NCBI GenBank assembly: GCA_949878745.1
Contig: CATLBH010000019.1
Location: forward strand, 1 to 50,415
DNA: 50,415 nt
Source: an uncultured Ruminiclostridium sp.
Lineage (GTDB): Bacteria > Bacillota > Clostridia > Oscillospirales > Ruminococcaceae
Direction: 5' to 3'
The notes below the pieces were generated by a model, which did not search any database, was not told where the DNA came from, and was given only the letters and a program-made list of their open reading frames with translations. Below are positions 16,799-25,039 of this stretch, one piece after another; the first letter of the stretch is position 1, and each line of letters begins with the position of its first letter. A program made the translations under genes and the position numbers.

Positions 16799-17626
16799 AT
16801 GAAAAAACGCTTCGATCTTATAGGATATCCCTTGGGACACTCGCTTTCGCCCCAAATACATACGCGGCTTTTCGAGCTTTCGGGTATTGACGTGGAGTAT
16901 AGGCTCACCGAGATAAAGCCCGAGGAGCTCACGGGACAATACGATTATCTGAACGGTCTTGACGGCTTCAACGTTACCATTCCCCATAAAATACCCATAA
17001 TAAAATTCTGCGACGAACTGTCAGAGGGAGCCAAAAGGTATGAATCGGTGAACTGCGTGAAAAATTTCGGTGGAAAGAGCGTGGGCTATAACACCGACGT
17101 TATAGGCTTTGTGAAATCAGTGGAGCAGCTGGGGGCAAGCCTTAATTCGAGAGTTTGTCTTTTGGGCTGCGGCGGAGTGGGCAGAATGATGGCTATCGAG
17201 GCGGCTCGTAACGGGGCGGAGCTTACCGTGGCGGTGAGGGAATCCGACGTTAGAGTTGCCGAGGGGGTTATGGAAGAGATCAATAGAGCTTTGCCCGACA
17301 GCAAGGTTCGGGTGATTCTTCTTTCGGAGGTTAAAGGCGGTTATGACCTGGTTATAAACTCAACCCCCTTGGGAATGTACCCCAAAACCGAAGGCTCGGC
17401 GCTTGAAAAAGAACAGCTTGAGGGCGTTAAGTTTCTTTTCGACGCGGTGTACAATCCGAAGGAAACCACGCTTTTGAAATACGCCAAGGAGATGGGGGTA
17501 AAAGCGGCCTCGGGAATGGCGATGCTGGTTTTACAGGCCGTGGCGGCTCACGAGATCTGGGACGGCTCGGAATACGGTATCGGAGATATCGAGACGCTTA
17601 TAAGAGATATGGAGAAGCAGGTATGA
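16799..17626 (+). CDS. aroE: Shikimate dehydrogenase
   Basis: 275 residues. Substrate-binding GYPLGHSLSPQIH, catalytic lysine in FNVTIPHK, YNTDVIGF and the NADP loop GCGGVGRMMAIEAARNG are present, as is NSTPLGMYP. It reduces 3-dehydroshikimate in aromatic amino acid synthesis. It follows fabD by 60 bases, which include a TTGCCCCCCAAAAAAC motif similar to the 31-bp repeat units, and overlaps aroK by four bases. Confidence 0.97.
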   Translation: MKKRFDLIGYPLGHSLSPQIHTRLFELSGIDVEYRLTEIKPEELTGQYDYLNGLDGFNVTIPHKIPIIKFCDELSEGAKRYESVNCVKNFGGKSVGYNTDVIGFVKSVEQLGASLNSRVCLLGCGGVGRMMAIEAARNGAELTVAVRESDVRVAEGVMEEINRALPDSKVRVILLSEVKGGYDLVINSTPLGMYPKTEGSALEKEQLEGVKFLFDAVYNPKETTLLKYAKEMGVKAASGMAMLVLQAVAAHEIWDGSEYGIGDIETLIRDMEKQV

Positions 17627-18144
17627 GAAGCGTTTATTTGTGCGGGTTTATGGGCTGCGGCAAGTCGCACATAGGAAGAAGAGTTTCAAAAAAACTGGGT
17701 ATGCCTTTCGTCGATCTGGACGCTTACATAACGGAAAAGGAAAAACGCAGCATTCCCGAAATATTCCGGCAGAGCGGAGAACCCTATTTCAGAAAGCTTG
17801 AGGCGGAGTGTCTCAAGGAGCTCAGCGACGGATATGTCGTCGCCACCGGCGGTGGAACGCTTTTAAATGAGGACACCGCGAAGTACGCCAACGCTCACGG
17901 TATAACGGTATTTCTGGACGCGATTTTTCCCGTCTGCTACGGAAGGATAAAAAACGACGCCAACCGTCCCCTTGTGGTCAACAACACAAGGGAACAGCTG
18001 GAGGAAATTTTCAAAAAGCGCCGCTCCGTTTATATGGCACATTCTTCCGTTGTCGTAAAATCGGCGGGAACCGGCTCCGAAATAACCGAAAACGTAATAA
18101 AAAAAATAAAAAACCTTGAAAGGAACGTCAATGTTAATATATAA
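17623..18144 (+). CDS. aroK: Shikimate kinase
   Basis: 173 residues with Walker A GFMGCGKSHIG, shikimate-binding DLDAYI and the ATGGGTLL loop. R in NDANRPLV matches the lid arginine. It phosphorylates shikimate at the 3-hydroxyl. ATGA overlap with aroE shows coupling; its end overlaps the amidohydrolase start by 14 bases. Confidence 0.96.
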   Translation: MRSVYLCGFMGCGKSHIGRRVSKKLGMPFVDLDAYITEKEKRSIPEIFRQSGEPYFRKLEAECLKELSDGYVVATGGGTLLNEDTAKYANAHGITVFLDAIFPVCYGRIKNDANRPLVVNNTREQLEEIFKKRRSVYMAHSSVVVKSAGTGSEITENVIKKIKNLERNVNVNI

Positions 18145-19315
18145 CGCCAAAATTTATACTATGTCCGAAGCGGGCGTCATTGAAAACGGCTTTGTGGAGA
18201 TAAAAAACGGTAAAATTTCTTCTTTGGGGGCAATGACGGGCTTAAGCTCCGCCCCCGATTCCTTTGACGAAAGCTTTGACGCGGAGGGAGCCAATCTTTA
18301 TCCCGGATTTATAGACTGTCACACTCACTTGGGAATGTGGGAGAACGGAATCGGCTTCGAGGGGGCGGACGGGAACGAGATAACCGACCCTTCCACTCCC
18401 CATCTCAGGGCGATCGACGGGGCGAATCCCAACGACCTTTGCTTTGACGAAGCGGCAAGGGCGGGAGTTACAACGGTTCTCACGGGAGTGGGGAGCGCCA
18501 ACCCCATAGGGGGTGATTTTATCGCAATGAAAACCTTCGGAAGCCCCCGTATCGACAAAAGAGTGATACTGTCTCCAGCGGCGATAAAATTCGCTTTGGG
18601 TGAAAATCCGAAAAAGTGTTACAACGATCGGGACGAAACGCCCACCACAAGGCTCGCCACGGCGGCGATAATAAGGGAACAGCTTTATAAGGCCAAAAGA
18701 TATATCGAGGACATTATAAATTACGAGGCGAGCATAGGCACCGACGACGAAGGCTCTCTCCCCGATTACGACGCCAAGTGCGAGGCGCTTATTCCCCTTC
18801 TTAAGGAGAAGGTGACGGCGCACTTTCACTGTCACCGCATAGACGATATCTTTACGGCGGTAAGGATAGCGGAGGAATTCAACTTAAAATACGTTATAGT
18901 CCACGCCACCGAGGGGGGACTGGCGGCGGAGGAGCTTAAGGAATGCGGCTGTCCGTGCATTGTGGGTCCCATAATCTGCGACCGCTGCAAGCCCGAGCTT
19001 TCCAATCAGAGCATAGAAAACGCGGCGCGGCTTCACAGGGCGGGAATAAAGATCGCGATCTGCACCGACCACCCCGAAAACCCCATTCAGTATCTTTCCT
19101 TGGGGGCGGGGGTATGCATAAAGGGAGGCTTGGACAAAATAGCGGCGCTTGAAGCCATCACCATAAATCCCGCCATGATTGCGGGAATCGACGGAAGAGT
19201 GGGGAGCATCGAAGCGGGGAAGGACGCCGATTTATCGGTGATGGACGGGGAGTTTTATGATGTTCTCACCAAGCCAAAGTTGGTTCTGGTGGATGGGAAA
19301 AGGGTGGGGTTTTGA
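18131..19315 (+). CDS. Amidohydrolase family metallohydrolase (imidazolonepropionase-like)
   Basis: 394 residues from the ATG at 18131 with a GAAAGGA site. A small N-terminal beta domain (about 1-50) leads into the TIM barrel. Metal ligands are visible: GFIDCHTHLGMWE, AHFHCHR, VHATEGG and the late aspartate in ICTDHPENP. The C-terminal SIEAGKDADLSVMDG is the closing strand of the composite domain. Related clostridial proteins are annotated only as amidohydrolases; the substrate (cyclic amide, peptide-like or other) is not known. Co-transcription with fabD, aroE and aroK gives no clear clue. Confidence 0.88.
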   Translation: MLIYNAKIYTMSEAGVIENGFVEIKNGKISSLGAMTGLSSAPDSFDESFDAEGANLYPGFIDCHTHLGMWENGIGFEGADGNEITDPSTPHLRAIDGANPNDLCFDEAARAGVTTVLTGVGSANPIGGDFIAMKTFGSPRIDKRVILSPAAIKFALGENPKKCYNDRDETPTTRLATAAIIREQLYKAKRYIEDIINYEASIGTDDEGSLPDYDAKCEALIPLLKEKVTAHFHCHRIDDIFTAVRIAEEFNLKYVIVHATEGGLAAEELKECGCPCIVGPIICDRCKPELSNQSIENAARLHRAGIKIAICTDHPENPIQYLSLGAGVCIKGGLDKIAALEAITINPAMIAGIDGRVGSIEAGKDADLSVMDGEFYDVLTKPKLVLVDGKRVGF

Positions 19316-19318
19316 CTT

Positions 19319-19430
19319 TAGAACTGCTTACAGCAGGTGGTGGATAGGTTCTTATCGAAGGTCGATTTCCTTTTTATAATGCTTTATTTAATGCACGGGG
19401 CGTGCGGGGACGCTCTTGCGGGGGGGAACG
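19319..19430 (-). repeat. Extra partial unit of the large structured repeat
   Basis: About 110 bp that matches, in tandem and imperfectly, the next stretch 19431-19540: the block from AGAACTGCTT through ATAATGCTTTATTTA to the GC-rich GCTCTTGCGGGGGGG end recurs as AGAACTGCTT through TAATGCTTTATTTATTGCA to GCTCCCGCGGGGGG. It duplicates one end of the repeat only. Confidence 0.75.
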
Positions 19431-19792
19431 TAAGAACTGCTTGCCGCAAGGGGATAAGGTTTTTATCGAAAGTTGATTCCTTTATGTAATGCTTTATTTA
19501 TTGCACTGCCGTGCAGAGCCGCTCCCGCGGGGGGCTTAAGGTGACACCAAAGGGGGGAGAAGGTGAACAGGCTTCGCAGTATTGGTTTTTGTTATAATGT
19601 CGCTTGTTTTTAGTAAAAATATACCGATTTGGCGAAGCCTGTCCACCACTCTCCCCCCCTTAGGTTTCACCTTAAGAATCCCTTCCTTACTCCCCCTCTG
19701 GGCGTTTTATTGTCAATATTGGTTTCACTCGAATGAAATGCTGTTCCGATGATTGCTATTATTGTGCGCTTAATTAGCTCTTAAGTGTTTTA
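19431..19792 (-). repeat. Large structured intergenic repeat, copy 2
   Basis: Reverse-complement match to 2697-3055. The same internal inverted repeat is present, bounded by CTTAAG at 19535-19540 and 19671-19676, and GAATCCCTTCCTTACTCCCC, CTCTGGGCGTTTTATTGTCA and CATCGGAACAGC-like sequence (reverse strand) lie outside it. Most differences are single bases. The remaining 19793-19996 before the next gene holds no gene that I can support; it contains one GTGCTCCCAAAAGAAATATT motif at 19939. Confidence 0.85.
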
Positions 19793-19996
19793 CTTTATAT
19801 AACCACTAATTTGGAAATTGTACCACTCAGTAAATTTAAAGAAGGGTAAAAGAATGGGCTAAGTGGCATTTTCTGGACGGAAACGTCAGAACGCTTTTCT
19901 TGAAGATGTTTAGTTTACAGCCTATTGTAAATAGTAGAAGTGCTCCCAAAAGAAATATTAACGTGATTTACAGGGAAGAGAAAGGAACTGTTTTAT

Positions 19997-20545
19997 ATGA
20001 AAAAATTAGCGAAAATACAGGTAAGCTTTGAGTCCCGCCTTTCCTCGGAGGAATTTGCGCAAAAGGTAAGGGATACGCTTACGGAGAGGGAAGAGGAAGA
20101 GCCCGCCGACGAAAAGGGGCGGGAGCTGTTCCTGTGGGAAATAACGGGAAGCGGCGAATATCGGCTGAAATTTTATCACAGCTATAAAAGCGATATGTGC
20201 GACACCTCCTTTGTGGGAACGGTAACAAAGGGGCTTTCCGGCTGTCAGCTGGACGGTCAGATAAGAAAGCCGCGCGGCATTTGGGCGGTGTTCTGGGTGA
20301 TAATCGGGGCGGCGCTTCTGATAATGGCCGCCTTCGGCATCGCGCTGTTGTTTTCCGAAGCGCCCGAAATAGGGCTTATACCTTTGTTTTTGCTGATACT
20401 GGTGCCCGTGGCGTTCGTGGAGGTAAATCTTCTGATGTTCGATAAGAAAAGACTTAAGGCGATTAACGAGTATTTAAGGGAATTCACCTCGGCCGATAAT
20501 ATTGACGTACTGGGCGAGGAGCTGGAGGAGGACGAAAGGCGATGA
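19997..20545 (+). CDS. Hypothetical membrane protein, two helices
   Basis: 182 residues. Residues 1-93 are soluble and rich in charged residues, with a hydrophobic pattern of short strands. Two membrane helices lie at about 94-118 (GIWAVFWVIIGAALLIMAAF) and 122-146. The tail (about 150-182) is highly acidic. An AAAGGAA site precedes the ATG. It overlaps the fumarase alpha gene by four bases (ATGA), so the two are translated together, although no functional link is evident. No family was recognised. Confidence 0.7.
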   Translation: MKKLAKIQVSFESRLSSEEFAQKVRDTLTEREEEEPADEKGRELFLWEITGSGEYRLKFYHSYKSDMCDTSFVGTVTKGLSGCQLDGQIRKPRGIWAVFWVIIGAALLIMAAFGIALLFSEAPEIGLIPLFLLILVPVAFVEVNLLMFDKKRLKAINEYLREFTSADNIDVLGEELEEDERR

Positions 20546-21384
20546 GAGAGATAGCGGTTTCCGAAATAACGGAGCTTACGGCAAGACTGTGCGAACAGGC
20601 CAACCTTTTTTTGCCCGAAAAAATGCGGGAGCTTATAGACGAAATGGCTAATAAGGAGGAAAGTCCGCTTTGCAGAAGCGTTCTTCGGGATATCTCCGCT
20701 AACGCAGACTGTGCGCGGGAGCTGGGCGTTCCCATATGTCAGGACACGGGAATGGCGGTTATCTTTCTTGAGATAGGCCAGGAGGTTCACTTTGTGGGCG
20801 GCGATTTATACAAGGCGATAAACGACGGCGTAGAAAAGGGCTACGTAAACGGGAAGCTCAGGCTTTCGGTGGTTTCCGACCCATTGAAGAGGGTCAACAC
20901 CAACACAAACACCCCCGCCATAATTCATACATCCATTGTAGGCGGGGACAAGGTCAGGCTCACCGTGGCTCCCAAGGGCTTCGGAAGCGAAAATATGAGC
21001 GGTATAAAAATGTTTACCCCTTCGGCGGGGGCTGAGGATATAATAAATTATGTGGTTTCCGTAGCCGATAAGGCGGGGAGCAACCCCTGTCCGCCCATTA
21101 CCGTGGGAGTAGGGATAGGCGGCGATTTTGAGTATTCGGCTGTTCTGGCAAAAAAAGCCCTTTGCCGGGATTTCAGAGTAAGAAATTCCGACCCCTTTTA
21201 CGCGGAGATGGAGGAAAAATGCAGGGATGGGATAAACGCTCTGGGAATAGGGGCGCAGGGCTTCGGCGGCACGCAGACCTGTCTTTACGTGAATATCGAG
21301 CAGTACCCAACGCATATCGCGGGGCTTCCCGTGGCGGTCAATATCGGGTGTCACGTTACGAGACATATGGAGGCGGTTATTTAG
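20542..21384 (+). CDS. Class I fumarate hydratase, alpha subunit (Fe-S dependent)
   Basis: 280 residues, the usual length of the separate alpha subunit. The three cysteines that hold the [4Fe-4S] cluster are present at 66 (VPICQDTGM), 183 (SNPCPPITVG) and 270 (NIGCHVTRH). It hydrates fumarate to malate together with a beta subunit. The beta gene normally follows directly, but here the next 250 bases hold no gene and then a sigma factor begins. Related two-subunit hydratases such as L(+)-tartrate dehydratase share this alpha chain, so the substrate is not certain. Confidence 0.9.
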   Translation: MREIAVSEITELTARLCEQANLFLPEKMRELIDEMANKEESPLCRSVLRDISANADCARELGVPICQDTGMAVIFLEIGQEVHFVGGDLYKAINDGVEKGYVNGKLRLSVVSDPLKRVNTNTNTPAIIHTSIVGGDKVRLTVAPKGFGSENMSGIKMFTPSAGAEDIINYVVSVADKAGSNPCPPITVGVGIGGDFEYSAVLAKKALCRDFRVRNSDPFYAEMEEKCRDGINALGIGAQGFGGTQTCLYVNIEQYPTHIAGLPVAVNIGCHVTRHMEAVI

Positions 21385-21390
21385 TTAGTG

Positions 21391-21471
21391 ATTGCCCGCA
21401 TTGTTCGCACTATTCTAACTATCCGCATTATCTGTACCGTCCGCGCTTTCCGAATTGTCTGCATTTTTCGT
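21391..21471 (+). repeat. Degenerate 9-bp tandem repeat, nine units
   Basis: Starting seven bases after the fumarase stop, 81 bases split into nine 9-mers with a shared form AYTNTCCGC: ATTGCCCGC, ATTGTTCGC, ACTATTCTA, ACTATCCGC, ATTATCTGT, ACCGTCCGC, GCTTTCCGA, ATTGTCTGC, ATTTTTCGT. The 9-bp period keeps a reading frame open, so it could once have been coding. Confidence 0.7.
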
Positions 21472-21530
21472 ATATCTTATATAAATAAAAATTAAGTCAG
21501 AAAAAATTTTTTAAAATTCATAAATTTTTT

Positions 21531-21560
21531 TGTAACATTTTCGCCGCTTGTTTCGTATTA
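21531..21560 (+). promoter_or_regulatory. ECF-type promoter, probably autoregulated
   Basis: TGTAAC (21531-21536), 17-bp spacer, CGTATTA (21554-21560). TGTAAC with a CGT-type -10 is typical of promoters read by ECF sigma factors and lies directly before an ECF sigma gene. A GCCGC/GCGGC hairpin (21607-21622) follows in the leader. Confidence 0.6.
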
Positions 21561-21637
21561 TATATAGCGGTGCGGGAAAATACCGTTTTGAACGTGTTTT
21601 TTTCGTGCCGCCGCGAAGCGGCAAAAAGCGAGGAACT

Positions 21638-22162
21638 ATGTCCGAATTATCATTAAGCGCCTCCGACAGCGTCGAAGCCGTAGTCAATTTGTACAGTAAA
21701 ATGATATATCGCTTAGCCTACGCAAAAACCGCCAATTTTCACGACGCGGAGGATATTTTACAGGAGGTATTCCTGAAATACGCTCAAATGGGGAAAAAGG
21801 GTCTTGTTTTCGACAGCGAGGAGCATCGGAAGGCCTGGCTTATAAAAGTGACCGTGAACTATTCCGTCAACTTTCTCAGATCAAGCTGGCACAGAAGAAG
21901 GCGCGCCGACGAGCTGAACGAAAAATCCGAATGGCAAAAGGACGGCTGCCCTTTAAGCGACACCGCCATTTCCGTAATTAACGCCGTGAATTCGCTCCCC
22001 GAAAAATACAGAATAGTGGTATACCTTTTTTACTATGAAAATATGACCACTGCGGGTATAAGCGGCGTTCTGGATATAGGCGAGAACGCGGTGAGGACGC
22101 GGTTACATAGAGCGCGGGAACGTTTGAAATGCGTTTTGAAGGAGGTTGATTTCGATGGCTGA
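21638..22162 (+). CDS. ECF-type RNA polymerase sigma factor
   Basis: 174 residues from ATG 21638 with a GCGAGGAA site. Region 2 spans about 12-75 (YSKMIYRLAYAKTANFHDAE; DILQEVFLKYAQ), region 4 about 115-170 (LPEKYRIVVYLFYYENMTT; GENAVRTRLHRARERLK). It directs polymerase to a small regulon, probably including its own promoter just upstream. The next gene overlaps it by eight bases and encodes a membrane protein with the layout of an anti-sigma factor. Confidence 0.93.
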   Translation: MSELSLSASDSVEAVVNLYSKMIYRLAYAKTANFHDAEDILQEVFLKYAQMGKKGLVFDSEEHRKAWLIKVTVNYSVNFLRSSWHRRRRADELNEKSEWQKDGCPLSDTAISVINAVNSLPEKYRIVVYLFYYENMTTAGISGVLDIGENAVRTRLHRARERLKCVLKEVDFDG

Positions 22163-22853
22163 TTTTAAAAACGAATATAGAGCCGCTATGGACGAGATCT
22201 CCCCGAACGAAGCGCTTATCGAAAAAATAAAGCAAAGCGCGGAAGAGGCTTTTATTCGCGGCGAAACAAAGAGAAGCCCTTTCCGAAATTTAAGGGTCGT
22301 TATGCCCGCGGCGTTTCTTTTGACGGCGGCGGTTTTGATTTCGTTATTTTCGGCGCTGATTGTCCGTCCGATAAAAAACACGGGCGGTTCGGAGAAAAAC
22401 AGTGATTTTGTGACCGACACCTTAAGTATAACCTCGAAGCCGATTGAATTGACGGATATCAAAGAAAATATGATTTTCTTCGATACGCTTGTATACTTTG
22501 CCGAAAACAGCGACAAGCTCACGTTAACCAATCTCGGCTATTACGCCGATCCCGAATTCGAAAACGGCGCGTATACCGTTACCATGTACGGATACCGCAG
22601 CGGATACTCGGATTTTGACAATGCGGAACAGCCGAATGCCGCCGACATAGCGTATAAAATCAAGGCTTTTTTCTATGACCAAGACCGCTTTTCCAGGCCG
22701 TTTTCCCTTAGGGTCAGCAAGAATATCGGCGGCGGGGAAATAGTGTTTGACGATTCCAGGGGTGTTGATCTGATGACCAACGGAAGCAGATTCGAGGAAT
22801 TCACGGAGGGGAAATTTGAGGAAACGTTTATTCAAATGACGGTGGTAAGCTGA
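22155..22853 (+). CDS. Putative membrane anti-sigma factor
   Basis: 232 residues from ATG 22155 with an AAGGAGG site inside the sigma gene. A cytoplasmic helical part (about 1-50: ADFKNEYRAAMDEISPNEAL) is followed by one helix (about 51-73) and an extracellular domain of about 155 residues. No zinc anti-sigma HxxxCxxC motif is visible, so it would bind its sigma factor through a non-zinc helical domain. The role is inferred from gene order and topology. Confidence 0.75.
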   Translation: MADFKNEYRAAMDEISPNEALIEKIKQSAEEAFIRGETKRSPFRNLRVVMPAAFLLTAAVLISLFSALIVRPIKNTGGSEKNSDFVTDTLSITSKPIELTDIKENMIFFDTLVYFAENSDKLTLTNLGYYADPEFENGAYTVTMYGYRSGYSDFDNAEQPNAADIAYKIKAFFYDQDRFSRPFSLRVSKNIGGGEIVFDDSRGVDLMTNGSRFEEFTEGKFEETFIQMTVVS

Positions 22854-22860
22854 TTTTATT

Positions 22861-22912
22861 AAAAAAGCGGCCGTAAAAAGGAAGAATTTTCTATTTCTCC
22901 TTTTACGGCCGC
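22861..22912. terminator. Intrinsic terminator between converging operons
   Basis: Arms GCGGCCGTAAAAAGGA (22867-22882) and TCCTTTTACGGCCGC (22898-22912). On the minus strand the stem is followed by six T, so it mainly ends the leftward deacylase pair; it may also stop the rightward sigma operon. Confidence 0.8.
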
Positions 22913-22930
22913 CGTTATTATTGTTGGCTC

Positions 22931-23866
22931 TTAACTTTTCAATCTTTTAATAAGCTTATACAACACGGTGCTTTCGCACACCAGCGGCGACTTATGAGCG
23001 AAAAATATTATTCCGCCGCAGGGCGCCTTTACCTGTTCGAGAACCGTGTTTTCATAGGGGTCGAGGATTTCCGCCATAATCTCGCCCTTTGCCGTTTCGT
23101 CCCCGGGATTTTTAACTCTTCTGTATATTCCGCCTCGGGAGGAATGTATAGACATAAGGGAGCTTTCTTCGAGTATCGATGACATATAGCCGCCGTGACA
23201 GTGTCGCTTTATTATCCCCATTCGGGAAAGGAAGCGTAGAACGGAGGATACCGCCAGCTCGGCGCTTTTTTCGTCTATCTCGTCGGTTGCGTTGGTGTAA
23301 ACCGAGAACGCGCTTGTGCCGTTCATTTGCCAATTATAATTAAGCGTATTTCTGTCGAAGGGCTTCGGGTTTCGCTTCACCACATAGGGCAGGCCGAAAA
23401 GGTTGGCGAGACCCGCGTTTTCCATTCCCGTTTCCATCATCCTCACATGGGGGATAAAATCCCCGTCAATGTAATAGGAGGCAAACTGTATACCGTACTG
23501 ATAGCCGTTTACCGTTTTCATAAGGCTGTCGGCTATTCTTTGAGTAGGCTCGCCGCCGCTTACCCCGGGGAAATCCCGATTGATGTCCCTGTTGTCGCTG
23601 CTCCAAAAACGCTTTCCGGTATTGAGAGAAAAGGGATTCACGCAGGGGATCACGGTTATCCTGTGGCCGTAGCTTATCTTGCACTGTTTTTCCAGCTCGG
23701 AAAGAGCTTTTATAAGCTTTGAGCATACATAAAGCTGCTGTATTTCGTTTCCTCTTAAGGCTCCCACTATGCAGCAGGATTTTTCGCCCTTGTTGAAATG
23801 ATACGCCTTTATGTCGAATTCTCCGCGATAGGCGGATTCGAACCTGTAAATGATCTCTTTTGTCAT
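22931..23866 (-). CDS. Deacylase-like (M14 AstE/AspA family) protein lacking catalytic residues
   Basis: 311 residues, same fold pattern as the upstream paralogue: RGNE at 38-41 stands where HGDE binds zinc, QFASYY replaces DIHSSD, and VYTNATDE replaces VEMGAGM. The NRDINRDFPG stretch for substrate binding is kept. Both zinc histidines and the catalytic glutamate therefore appear lost, and it is probably not a hydrolase. It starts four bases inside the upstream gene (ATGA), so the two are made together. A regulatory or complex-forming role with the active partner is an inference. Confidence 0.8.
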   Translation of the reverse strand: MTKEIIYRFESAYRGEFDIKAYHFNKGEKSCCIVGALRGNEIQQLYVCSKLIKALSELEKQCKISYGHRITVIPCVNPFSLNTGKRFWSSDNRDINRDFPGVSGGEPTQRIADSLMKTVNGYQYGIQFASYYIDGDFIPHVRMMETGMENAGLANLFGLPYVVKRNPKPFDRNTLNYNWQMNGTSAFSVYTNATDEIDEKSAELAVSSVLRFLSRMGIIKRHCHGGYMSSILEESSLMSIHSSRGGIYRRVKNPGDETAKGEIMAEILDPYENTVLEQVKAPCGGIIFFAHKSPLVCESTVLYKLIKRLKS

Positions 23867-24798
23867 CTTCCGCCTCCGAGTATTCTCGCGATAAGGCTTC
23901 CGGCGGATACCACGGGGTATTCCCTTAGTGTGAATACCATTCCGGCGGCGGGGGAGAATATTTCCTCCTCTTTTTCTCCGGTATATACGTTAAGAATGTC
24001 GCCTATATGATCGCCTTCGCAGATTCCTATCCAATGTTCCACGGCGGGTATAAATATGCCGCTTTTGCCGCAGTGTATCACGGCGACCTCGCCGTCGGCG
24101 GAAATTATGGGGTTCGACACTTCGCCCACCTCGCCCGTCCAGATACCCATATCGGACATTACGGCAAAGATTCCGTCCAGAAGCTGTTCCCCGTAAACCT
24201 TGGTTATCCTCATACCCGCACCCATTTCCACCACCAGACACGGGGTGCCGGTGCTGTTCAGGGCGTAGGATAGGGAGGAGGACTTGACCGCCGCGCTGTT
24301 TCCCACCCAGACGAAATCGCAGTTCAGCCGTTTCGCGGTGGGAAGAAGCTTTCTTTTGTATTCCGGCAGTATCCTCACCTGAGGTATCTCTCTGAGGAAA
24401 ATGTCGCTGGAATGTATGTCTATACAGAGATCGGCGCCTTTTATATCCTCGGTTATCTTTTCCGCCATATATTCCCAGGGGGAGTCGTTCTCCCCGCCGG
24501 GAAAAATACGGTTCATATCCAGATCGAACATGGGGATTCGTCTTGTGACCGCGTCGGCGCCCAAAGGATTCAGCATGGGGTAAACGTCCACTATGCCGTT
24601 AAGCTCCGACAGTCGGCTGTTTATTCTTCGTATCAGCTCGTAGCAGACATACTGACCCTCAAGCTCGTCGCCGTGAACGCCCGTCACTATCGCTATGCGT
24701 TTTTTCCCCTCCGCTCCGTCCTTGGGCAAAAGGCGGTTTTTCTTTATCTCCGCTTTTTCCCCTACCGCAAGGCCGAATGAAGCCACCGTTTCCAGCAT
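23863..24798 (-). CDS. Succinylglutamate desuccinylase/aspartoacylase family deacylase
   Basis: 311 residues. Zinc ligands HGDE (42-45, in TGVHGDELEG) and DIHSSD are present, with substrate-binding DLDMNRIFPGG and the catalytic glutamate in LVVEMGAGM. The C-terminal beta domain (about 230-311) is typical of AstE-like proteins. The family removes acyl groups from amino acids; the substrate here is unknown. A GCGGAGGAA site precedes the ATG. It is the first gene of a two-gene leftward operon. Confidence 0.88.
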   Translation of the reverse strand: MLETVASFGLAVGEKAEIKKNRLLPKDGAEGKKRIAIVTGVHGDELEGQYVCYELIRRINSRLSELNGIVDVYPMLNPLGADAVTRRIPMFDLDMNRIFPGGENDSPWEYMAEKITEDIKGADLCIDIHSSDIFLREIPQVRILPEYKRKLLPTAKRLNCDFVWVGNSAAVKSSSLSYALNSTGTPCLVVEMGAGMRITKVYGEQLLDGIFAVMSDMGIWTGEVGEVSNPIISADGEVAVIHCGKSGIFIPAVEHWIGICEGDHIGDILNVYTGEKEEEIFSPAAGMVFTLREYPVVSAGSLIARILGGGR

Positions 24799-24903
24799 AA
24801 TTTTTCCTCCGCTTAAGTTTAACCCCTCATATCGGATAAAAGATTTTCCGCGATTCGGTACGCCTTGTGTGCTCCCGAAAAAATTATTTATTCGACTGTT
24901 GTA

Positions 24904-25039
24904 TTATAATAAACGGCAATGAGAATTGCCGTTTACTATTTGCCGATCCGCACGGAGTTCGCGCAGCGAACGGGTGCGCGAGGCAATTAAAATCAGTTTT
25001 ATTATAGTAAACGACAGATTTATTTGGCGTTTACTATAA
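24904..25039. repeat. 136-bp compound palindrome at the 3' end of galE
   Basis: Ends TTATAATAAACGGC (24904-24917) and GGCGTTTACTATAA (25026-25039) are inverted copies. Inside are AATAAACGGCAAT/ATTGCCGTTTACTATT (24908-24941), a central stem TTGCC...GGCAA with GTTCGCGCAGCGAAC (24940-24985) and TTATAGTAAACG/CGTTTACTATAA (25002-25039). The right arm is also the last codons and stop of galE. It has the look of a small inverted-repeat element and may end galE transcription. Confidence 0.65.
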
